Source of the DNA: Chitinophaga agrisoli
GTDB taxonomy: Bacteria; Bacteroidota; Bacteroidia; Chitinophagales; Chitinophagaceae
Reading direction: 5' to 3'
NCBI RefSeq assembly: GCF_008386695.1
Contig: NZ_VUOC01000002.1
Span: 674,481-738,480, forward strand
Length of the DNA: 64,000 bases
Shown here piece after piece: positions 55,184 through 62,082 of this stretch; the stretch's first letter is position 1; the number at the start of each line of letters is the position of its first letter. The notes beneath the pieces were generated by a model. That model worked only from the letters and a program-made list of their open reading frames with translations. It searched no databases and was not told where the DNA came from. The position numbers were made by a program, and so were the translations under genes.

Positions 55184-55951
55184 CTACAAACGCGGCACAG
55201 AAAGACCGCCATCCACCATGATCACCTGGCCGGTAGAATACGGGAAGTTACCGGCGGCCAGGGCTGCCACGGCTTTACCTACATCGTCCGGGTAACCCCA
55301 GCGGGGCTGTATACAAAGACCGTTCTCTATTAAGCGGTCGTATTTATCTTTTACGCCGGCAGTCATATCTGTTTCAATAATGCCGGGACGTACTTCATAT
55401 ACCGGTATATTATAAGCGCCCAGGCGCACGGCGAACAATTGCGTGGCCATGCTCATGGCGGCTTTGGCCAGGCAGTATTCTCCCCTGTTCACGGATGCGA
55501 TGGTAGCGGAGATGGAAGATATGTTGATGATACAGCCCTGGCAATCCTGATCCGCCTGTTGCTGGGCTATCATCCAATTAGCAACTGCCTGCGTAAGGAA
55601 ATAAGGTCCTTTGAGGTTGGTGGACAATACTTCATCAAAGCTTTGCTCTGTTGCCTCCAGGATATCTTTGCGCTCACGGGGCGCAATGCCGGCATTATTG
55701 ACCAGCACGTGCAGGCGGCCAAACTGCTGTTTGACCTGTTGCAGCAGCTGTTGCCGTTGTTCCGCATAGGCGATATCCGCCTGGCAGTAGATGACCTGTA
55801 CATTGTAAGCCCTTAACGCTGTCAGGGCCTCCTGTACGGCCGCAGCGGGGCGTATGCCGTTAATGGCCAGGTTATATCCGCCGGCAGCTAAATGACGGGC
55901 AATACCCAGGCCTATGCCCCGGCTGCCGCCGGTAATGAGCGCTACTTTCAT
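55184..55951 (-). CDS. SDR-family NAD(P)-dependent oxidoreductase (FabG-like)
   Basis: 255 residues. TGGSRGIGLGIARHLAAGG nucleotide loop, NNAG in VLVNNAGIAP, Ser in ISSISATIA, catalytic Tyr/Lys in YCLAKAAMS. Classical SDR length. Works in a carbohydrate operon, so it may oxidise or reduce a sugar or keto-acid intermediate rather than fatty acids. Confidence 0.88.
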   Translation of the reverse strand: MKVALITGGSRGIGLGIARHLAAGGYNLAINGIRPAAAVQEALTALRAYNVQVIYCQADIAYAEQRQQLLQQVKQQFGRLHVLVNNAGIAPRERKDILEATEQSFDEVLSTNLKGPYFLTQAVANWMIAQQQADQDCQGCIINISSISATIASVNRGEYCLAKAAMSMATQLFAVRLGAYNIPVYEVRPGIIETDMTAGVKDKYDRLIENGLCIQPRWGYPDDVGKAVAALAAGNFPYSTGQVIMVDGGLSVPRL

Positions 55952-55991
55952 AGTTCCAGATTATCGGTTAGGAATGTAAATACAGGTATGG

Positions 55992-57152
55992 CTATTCCAG
56001 TTCCGGCACATCTACCCAGCAGCGTTTTGCCCAGCTCTCCAGCCCTTTTTCCGCCAGTTGTACACCACGTGCACCGGCCTTAAGATCCCACGGAAATGGC
56101 TCATTCTTTACCACATGGCGCAGGAACAATTCCCATTGTACCTTAAAGGCGTTATCATAAGTTTCCTGCTCCGGCATTTTAGACCAGCCATCAAAAAAAC
56201 GGATAGGTTGCTCCACATCCGGGTTCCATACGGGCCGGGGCGTGTTGCCATAATGCTGGGTAAAACAATCACGCAGGCCCGCTACGGCGGAGCCTTTGGT
56301 CCCATCCACCTGGATGCTGAGCAGATCATCCCGGCGCACACGTACCGTCCAGGAAGAATTGAAATGCGCTATTACGCCTCCTTCCAGCTCAAAAGTGGCA
56401 TAGGCGGCATCGTCTGCCGTGCAGGCATAAGGGTTACCCTGCTCGTCAATACGCTCCCCTATATGCGTGGCGCCCAGGCAGGACACGGCCTTTACGCCGC
56501 CAAAAAGGTTATCCAGCACATAACGCCAGTGGCAGAGCATATCCATGATAATGCCGCCATCATCTTCTTTGCGGTAGTTCCAGGAGGGGCGCTGGGCCGG
56601 AATGGTCTGTCCTTCAAATACCCAGTAGCCGAACTCCCCTCTTACGGAAAGGATACGCCCAAAGAAATCGTTCTGGATAAGGCGTTTTAGTTTCAGTAAT
56701 CCTGGTAGCCATAATTTATCCTGCACCACGCCGTGTTTTACGCCAGCTATCTTACACAGCCTGTATAATTCCATAGCAGCGGCAGTGCTGGTAGCCACGG
56801 GCTTTTCGCAGTAAATATGTTTACCCGCCTTTACCGCCTGTTTTACATCTGCTGCACGGCGGCCGGTGGTCTGCGCGTCAAAATAAACCGTGTAGGTGGG
56901 ATCGCTTAATACGCTGCCAAGGTCTGTGGTGTATTTTGTAATACCGGTGCGGGCAGCCAGCTGCTGCAGTTTGGCTTCATTACGGCCTACCAGCACCGGA
57001 TCCGGCATAATATATTCCGTATCGCTCAGCTTAACGCCGCCATTAGCCATAATAACGGCAATAGAACGTATCAGATGCTGGTTAGTACCCATACGGCCGG
57101 TTACGCCGTTCATGATGATGCCTACATGGTGGATGGTGATGAATTCCGTCAT
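55992..57152 (-). CDS. Gfo/Idh/MocA-family oxidoreductase
   Basis: 386 residues. N-terminal Rossmann domain with GVTGRMGTNQHLIRSI and the conserved KHIYCEKPVATS, C-terminal alpha/beta domain with GEFGYWVFEG and GGIIMDMLCHWRYVLDN. Such enzymes oxidise sugar hydroxyls with NAD+. 40 bases from the SDR gene and 41 from the TIM-barrel gene, all in one run. Confidence 0.9.
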   Translation of the reverse strand: MTEFITIHHVGIIMNGVTGRMGTNQHLIRSIAVIMANGGVKLSDTEYIMPDPVLVGRNEAKLQQLAARTGITKYTTDLGSVLSDPTYTVYFDAQTTGRRAADVKQAVKAGKHIYCEKPVATSTAAAMELYRLCKIAGVKHGVVQDKLWLPGLLKLKRLIQNDFFGRILSVRGEFGYWVFEGQTIPAQRPSWNYRKEDDGGIIMDMLCHWRYVLDNLFGGVKAVSCLGATHIGERIDEQGNPYACTADDAAYATFELEGGVIAHFNSSWTVRVRRDDLLSIQVDGTKGSAVAGLRDCFTQHYGNTPRPVWNPDVEQPIRFFDGWSKMPEQETYDNAFKVQWELFLRHVVKNEPFPWDLKAGARGVQLAEKGLESWAKRCWVDVPELE

Positions 57153-57193
57153 AGTTTATCTGGCATTATGAATGACTGATGAATAGATGCGTT

Positions 57194-58027
57194 TCAAACA
57201 TGTTGCAGGTAAGCCTGTTTTATCTGCCGGAGGAAGACCTGCTGATCCTGCGCCCAATATTCGTCAGAGAAGATCTCTACCTCATGGAAGCCGGTAAAAC
57301 CGGCATCCTCTACCCATTCCCTTATCTGGCGGATGGGGATGCAGCCCTCTCCCATGAGCCCGCGATCCAATAACAGGTGGCGGGTAGGCACCCGCCAGTC
57401 GCATACATGGAAAGCGAACAGATGGCCATTACGCCCGCAGCGGGCTATCTCCGTCTGCAGGGCGGGGTCCCACCAGAGATGATACACATCCACCGCAACG
57501 CCTACCCAGGGAGAACCCAGCAACTGGGCCATATCGTTGGCCTGGGCCAGTGTGCTGATGGCGGAGCGGGTATCAGCATACACCGGGTGCAGCGGCTCTA
57601 TGGCCAGCTTTACCTGCGCGGAGGCCGCCTGCGGTAGTACCGCCGCAATACCTTCATAGATCTGTTGTCGTGACACCTCCAATGGCTGCGCAGGATCTGC
57701 CCCGCAGACCAGTACGATCATGGGCGCGCCCAGCTGACTGGCCTCTTCTATGGCCCGCAGGTTGTCATCAATAGCTTTTTGCCGGCCGGACGCTGTAGTA
57801 TGGGGGAAAAAGCCGCCCCTGCACAGGGATACGATCTCCAGCCCCTGGTCCCTGACCATCCTGCCGGTTTGCTGTATATCCCTGCCGGCAAGCGCATCGC
57901 GCCAAACCGTAATACCTTTTATCCCCTCCTGCGCATAGCGCTGTACCGCGGTATCAATGTCCCAGGGTTTAGTAGTGATGGTATGCACACAACAGCGGGA
58001 AAGATCATGCAGGCGTTGTGTGCTCAT
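57194..58027 (-). CDS. Sugar phosphate isomerase/epimerase (TIM barrel, AP-endonuclease family 2)
   Basis: 277 residues. Barrel elements: TITTKPWDIDTAVQRYAQEG, APMIVLVCGADPAQPL, KLAIEPLHPVYADTRSA (Glu), VGVAVDVYHLWWDP, HVCDWRVP and GFHEVEIFSDEYW, matching the IolE/xylose-isomerase-like barrel with Glu and His metal ligands. Its start codon overlaps the stop of the GH88 gene by 4 bases, so translation is coupled. Confidence 0.88.
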   Translation of the reverse strand: MSTQRLHDLSRCCVHTITTKPWDIDTAVQRYAQEGIKGITVWRDALAGRDIQQTGRMVRDQGLEIVSLCRGGFFPHTTASGRQKAIDDNLRAIEEASQLGAPMIVLVCGADPAQPLEVSRQQIYEGIAAVLPQAASAQVKLAIEPLHPVYADTRSAISTLAQANDMAQLLGSPWVGVAVDVYHLWWDPALQTEIARCGRNGHLFAFHVCDWRVPTRHLLLDRGLMGEGCIPIRQIREWVEDAGFTGFHEVEIFSDEYWAQDQQVFLRQIKQAYLQHV

Positions 58028-59406
58028 AATACGCTGTTATAAAATGCATAATAGGGTTCCCCATTGATGAGACGCCGCAGGTACAACGCTGCCTCGCGGA
58101 TGTGGTAATCGCCCCACATGCTGGATTCGCCCTGCGGGATCTTACCGCCCGGCGGAATATAGTCCCAACCATTTGGCCGGTGATATACGGAATGTAACAA
58201 CAGCCCCTGATGCGATGGCGACGTGCTGAGATAAGGCTCCTGCAGCAGCGTATATAATACCCTTAAACCTGCCTGCCAGTATTGTTCCGCCTTCTCATTG
58301 CCCTGCTGCCTTTGCAGGTAGCTACCCAGGCGCAGCAGGCCCTGTGCGGCAATGGCCGCAGCGGAGCTGTCTACCGGTTCTGCATGGTTGAAGGGATCGG
58401 CCGGCTGATCCATGTAATCACCCAGGCGCGAAAGACCGGGCGCACCGGTATCCCAGTAAGGAACGCCATCAGTTGGCGTATGCTGTATATAAAAATCACA
58501 GGTGGCGGTAGCGGCCTTCAGCAGAAAGCCTTCTACTACCTGTCGCCCGCCCAGTACGGATAACGAGGCCTCATCTGTCAGCGGCAGAAACTCCAGCAGC
58601 TCTGCAAAACCGCACATAGCCCAGGCCAGGCCGCGCGTCCAGGTGGTAAAACCGGAATAACCCTGCTGGGCGTTGGGTGACCGGAAACGGCCGTCGTTGG
58701 TGTTGAAGATACATTCATGCGCCGTGCGGCCCCATTCGTCATACGCATCCCGCCCTTCGCCATAAAACACGGAGAAAGTTGCCGTGGCCTGCGCATGCTG
58801 TAAGGCGCGCTCCAACAGGTTGATGCGTACATCCCCCTCTGCCTGTAAGATATGCCCCAGCTGATGGCTAAGCACCAGGCTGCGGCAGGACCGGATGGTA
58901 TCTATAAAAAGGGAATGCGGCCCATTGAATGAATAGATAAAACCGCCATTCTCCAGCGGCGTCCACCGGGATGCCTGTACGGCGCCGGACACTTTCAGGG
59001 CCAGGGTATAAAAACGTTGCTCCCATTCGTTGGCCGGTATTTTACCTTCTTTCATTAAACGTAGAAGATTACCGTAGGTGCTCACGTTATTAAACCCGTG
59101 ATCATGTACGCCGGTATGGCTCAGGTGTGGGGCCATGCGGTTAACGGTATTATGTTTACCAAGATCGAGGAAATCTGTTTCGCCGGTAGCGTCATATTGG
59201 AGGATGGCAGCGCCGTATTGAAAACCCTGTGTCCACTCCGTCCAACCCCGGGAAATATAACGCCCATTACGCGTAAATACGGGAGCGCCCTGTTTGCTGT
59301 CATACTGCTGTTCGATATGCCAGATCTTCTCTGCCGACAGTTCCCAGAAGCGCACCAATTTATCCTTAAAAGCCGATGGCTCTAACGATGCATCTGTTGT
59401 TATCAT
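58024..59406 (-). CDS. GH88-family unsaturated glucuronyl hydrolase
   Basis: 460 residues, no signal peptide, hence cytoplasmic. The (alpha/alpha)6-barrel residues are present: Asp102 in VHDHGFNNV and Asp169 in FIDTIRSCR, the pair used for vinyl-ether hydration in GH88/GH105, plus GQCRWARGLAW-like motif (TWTRGLAWAMCGFAEL). These enzymes act on unsaturated uronides made by polysaccharide lyases. First gene of the run to 52631. No lyase is present in the window. Confidence 0.86.
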   Translation of the reverse strand: MITTDASLEPSAFKDKLVRFWELSAEKIWHIEQQYDSKQGAPVFTRNGRYISRGWTEWTQGFQYGAAILQYDATGETDFLDLGKHNTVNRMAPHLSHTGVHDHGFNNVSTYGNLLRLMKEGKIPANEWEQRFYTLALKVSGAVQASRWTPLENGGFIYSFNGPHSLFIDTIRSCRSLVLSHQLGHILQAEGDVRINLLERALQHAQATATFSVFYGEGRDAYDEWGRTAHECIFNTNDGRFRSPNAQQGYSGFTTWTRGLAWAMCGFAELLEFLPLTDEASLSVLGGRQVVEGFLLKAATATCDFYIQHTPTDGVPYWDTGAPGLSRLGDYMDQPADPFNHAEPVDSSAAAIAAQGLLRLGSYLQRQQGNEKAEQYWQAGLRVLYTLLQEPYLSTSPSHQGLLLHSVYHRPNGWDYIPPGGKIPQGESSMWGDYHIREAALYLRRLINGEPYYAFYNSVL

Positions 59407-59489
59407 ATCGTGGAAAGGGTTTAACCGGGTTTACAATTTCTATAAGATGGGAAAAAAAATCCAGAATGCCTTTTATTATACACACCCAA

Positions 59490-59638
59490 TTATCCACACA
59501 AAGTTATGCACACATGTAACACTAAAGTACTATTAATTGTAAAATAGCAACTTATGGATTCTCCAAATGTTCCACGTGACACATTTATCCACATTTTAGA
59601 TTTTACTATCTGTGTATTGTGGGGAAAAATGGGGATAA
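59490..59638. other. Candidate replication origin: DnaA boxes and parS-like site
   Basis: Exact DnaA boxes TTATCCACA at 59490-59498 and 59585-59593; TTATGCACA (one change) at 59504-59512; TGGGGATAA (reverse-strand box with one change) at 59630-59638. AT-rich stretches lie between. TGTTCCACGTGACACA at 59568-59583 differs by one base from the common parS consensus TGTTNCACGTGAAACA. No gene occupies this 373-base gap (59407-59779). Confidence 0.6.
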
Positions 59639-59692
59639 GTTGCGTAGATCTAATGGAATGGAAGACGCTTATTTGCAGCAACGTTTCAAAAT

Positions 59693-59760
59693 AGGGTCGA
59701 TACGGGTGTCAATGCAGTAGCAATGCAGTGTCAATGCAGTTGCAATGCAATAACGACCCT
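59693..59760 (-). repeat. 11-bp tandem repeat in a hairpin
   Basis: Four 11-base copies (TGTCAATGCAG, TAGCAATGCAG, TGTCAATGCAG, TTGCAATGCAA) at 59707-59750, flanked by AGGGTCG (59693-59699) and CGACCCT (59754-59760). Read leftwards it follows the stop of the monooxygenase gene and leads into ATTTTG, so it may act as its terminator. Confidence 0.6.
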
Positions 59761-59779
59761 TTTTACCCCCGCTTTTGCC

Positions 59780-60799
59780 CTAAAATCCTATGACGGCCTC
59801 TGCAAAACGCTCCATTTCCTCCAGCTGGGGACTGCATTGCAGGAGGAAGAAGTTAACCCCAATCTGCTCAAAGGCTGCAATACGGTCCTGTACCTGGGCC
59901 GGCGTACCTGTAAGACCGCTCCGCAGGCCACGGTTGGATACAGAATAGTCCTGCAGGGAAACGGTGTTCTCTAACTGGGTACCTGCCAGCCATTGCTGGT
60001 AATTCTTGTAGCCGGCGCTCCCCTCCTTTACATTGGTGATCTTTTCGAGCTCCTGTTTAACCGCCTGCTCATCTTTACGGATAATGCTATACGCGCTTAC
60101 GCCAAATTGCATGGGCGGCAGACCTCTGCGTTCCCGGCGCACACTGAGGTCATTGATCCGTTGGGCGATCACTTCCGGCGCGTCGCCGTGCATTACATAA
60201 CCGTCGCAGGTGGCGGCGATAAGCTCTTTGGCAGCCTCTGACTCGCCGCCGGCATAGATCATGGGCCGGGGTTGTGATACGGGCTTAGGCTGCAGCACAT
60301 TATCCCTGATCTTATAAAACTTGCCCTCAAAGCTGTAATGATCCTGCTTCCATACATTGTCCAATACATTCAGCCATTCCGCGGTACGGGCATAACGATC
60401 ATCATGCTGTTCAAAACCAACTCCGTATTTGTCCGCCTCATCCTTCCACCAGGAGGATACCACATTAAGGGATAAACGCCCCTGACTGATATGGTCTATA
60501 TTGGCAGCCTGTTTGGCCAATAGCGCCGGTGCATGAAAAGTGGGCCGTACGGCCACCATCAGCTCCAGTTTGCGGGTAACCGCCGCCAGTGCTGCCGTAG
60601 TGGACCAGGCGTCCAGGGAGGGCGCCTCCTCCCCTTTTATATCATTTAGGTTTAACTCCGCTATGAGGGAGAGATCGTAGCCCAGCTCTTCGCTGCGGAT
60701 GGCCAGGCGTTTTACATAATCCCAGGTAGGCTCCATGTGCTCATCTGTGACATTACGCAACCAGCCACCGAAAACGGGCATCCAGTATCCGTATTTCAT
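59780..60799 (-). CDS. LLM-class flavin-dependent monooxygenase (SsuD/SfnG-like)
   Basis: 339 residues. Luciferase-like barrel: MKYGYWMPVFGGWLRNVTDE, YDLSLIAELNLNDI, LELMVAVRPTFHAPALLAKQA, DHISQGRLSLNVVSSWWKDEADKYG and YAGGESEAAKELIA. Closest in pattern to FMNH2-dependent alkanesulfonate and dimethylsulfone monooxygenases. It would cleave a C-S bond to free sulfite under sulfur limitation. 45 bases downstream of the ATP-grasp gene. Confidence 0.86.
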   Translation of the reverse strand: MKYGYWMPVFGGWLRNVTDEHMEPTWDYVKRLAIRSEELGYDLSLIAELNLNDIKGEEAPSLDAWSTTAALAAVTRKLELMVAVRPTFHAPALLAKQAANIDHISQGRLSLNVVSSWWKDEADKYGVGFEQHDDRYARTAEWLNVLDNVWKQDHYSFEGKFYKIRDNVLQPKPVSQPRPMIYAGGESEAAKELIAATCDGYVMHGDAPEVIAQRINDLSVRRERRGLPPMQFGVSAYSIIRKDEQAVKQELEKITNVKEGSAGYKNYQQWLAGTQLENTVSLQDYSVSNRGLRSGLTGTPAQVQDRIAAFEQIGVNFFLLQCSPQLEEMERFAEAVIGF

Positions 60800-60844
60800 A
60801 TAATGGTTATTGAGGTGATAGATTGTTGTTGTTGATGCGTACAG

Positions 60845-61801
60845 TTATGATACAAGACGGGGCATGCAGGCTGTTTCCAGGAAGTCTACCAGCTTTTCAT
60901 GCGGGTTAAAACCGATCACGTTCACCGCATCGGCTACAAAGTTGGAGAGGGCATTTACATCATAGTATAACACTTCTCCATCGCGGTCGTCAACGATATA
61001 CTCAATGCCGCCTACATCTATCTGGCTCTCCTGCACAATAGTTTCCACCGCCCGGATTATGTTGGCGGGAGGTGTGTAAGCCTCTACCTTTAACCCGTTC
61101 TTAGGCGCATCCAGGGCACAGGCATTGCGTATCAATTCCTTTCCATCATTGGTCTGACAGATATCCGCCGGGCACAAATTGAATGTGTCTCCGGTAATGT
61201 ATACACGTATGGCATACAGGTATTTGCCGCCCAATGTTTCCACCCGGGTAATACAACCGCCCCTGCCGGGAATATATTCCTGCACCAGCGCGGTATGATC
61301 AATACCAAAGGAGATACTGCCCTCATCGATCGCCTCCTGTAAAGCACCCAGGCTATTAAAGCGCGTAATGCCCGCGCCGCTGCCGCCAATGTTTGCCTTT
61401 ACCACAATGGGAAAACGCAGGCCGTCCGCAGCCGTAAAAAGCTGTGACGTATGATTGACCACCCGCGCTTTGGGATATCCCAGGCCCAGCGATTGCAGCA
61501 GGATAAGCTGTAATGCTTTGGAGGTTTCATAAGTAAAGGCCTTATAGCCATTAATAACACGTACGCCCAGTGTTTCAAGGTGCTTTAAATAATTGAGCGT
61601 GTAAAAGACGCCCTGCATACCATCACGCAGATAGGCAGAAGGGCTCATGCGGTTAAACAGCAGGTCAAATCCGGGATGGGGCGCATCGATGGCAAACTGG
61701 TGCTGTACCGGGTTAAAACGTTGATAAGCTAATCCTCTTTTGTCCAATTCAGCAAAAAGAGGCTTGAACCAATCGGGGTGTTCATGATAGATCGCGAGCA
61801 T
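60845..61801 (-). CDS. ATP-grasp ligase (RimK/glutathione-synthase-like)
   Basis: 318 residues. ATP-grasp elements: FDLLFNRMSPSAYLRDG, YETSKALQLILLQSLGLGYPKARVV, FPIVVKANIGGSGAGITRF (Lys and Gly loop), LVQEYIPGRGGCITRVETL, and VGGIEYIVDDRDGEVLYYDVNALSNF with Asp, Glu and Asn metal ligands. It joins an amine to a carboxylate using ATP. Upstream of the monooxygenase gene in one operon; the product is unknown. Confidence 0.85.
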   Translation of the reverse strand: MLAIYHEHPDWFKPLFAELDKRGLAYQRFNPVQHQFAIDAPHPGFDLLFNRMSPSAYLRDGMQGVFYTLNYLKHLETLGVRVINGYKAFTYETSKALQLILLQSLGLGYPKARVVNHTSQLFTAADGLRFPIVVKANIGGSGAGITRFNSLGALQEAIDEGSISFGIDHTALVQEYIPGRGGCITRVETLGGKYLYAIRVYITGDTFNLCPADICQTNDGKELIRNACALDAPKNGLKVEAYTPPANIIRAVETIVQESQIDVGGIEYIVDDRDGEVLYYDVNALSNFVADAVNVIGFNPHEKLVDFLETACMPRLVS

Positions 61802-61861
61802 AGGTTAAATGTTATATCATCTTACTAAATCTATGTTTTAAAAATATTTTTTCCTAAAGTA

Positions 61862-61892
61862 TTTGATAACCGGTTTTAAGCATTTACTTTTG
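61862..61892 (+). promoter_or_regulatory. Consensus Bacteroidota promoter of the right-end SusC gene
   Basis: TTTG at 61862-61865, then TACTTTTG at 61885-61892, spacer 19 bases: an excellent match. The region upstream of the receptor (about 280 bases) has no other gene. Confidence 0.7.
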
Positions 61893-61910
61893 TCTACATA
61901 AATAGTAGAC
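61892..61910. promoter_or_regulatory. Candidate operator at the transcription start
   Basis: GTCTAC-ATAAATA-GTAGAC, perfect 6-bp arms with a 7-base spacer, starting at the end of the -7 box, so a repressor there would block initiation. Confidence 0.5.
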
Positions 61911-62082
61911 TAATAAATATCGACCAGCTTTATGCGTTCAGCTATATACTGTTGAGCTAATATCTATCAGGCCGTTTGTCTCCCACCAATACATCACGGC
62001 TACGATCCATGTACGTTTTATCACACTTGTTTTACGTCCGGCGCATGCCGCAGATGGCGTATCACTATTCAAATCCAACACC

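Noticed and set aside
18776-61910. GTAGAC/GTCTAC palindromes at 18776 and 61892 as one shared operator
   Set aside because: The half-sites are in opposite order and spaced differently (3 and 7 bases), so chance similarity is more likely.
61911-62082. Riboswitch in the 170-base leader of the right-end receptor
   Set aside because: I saw no SAM, cobalamin or TPP core signatures; the leader is unusual but not a match by eye.
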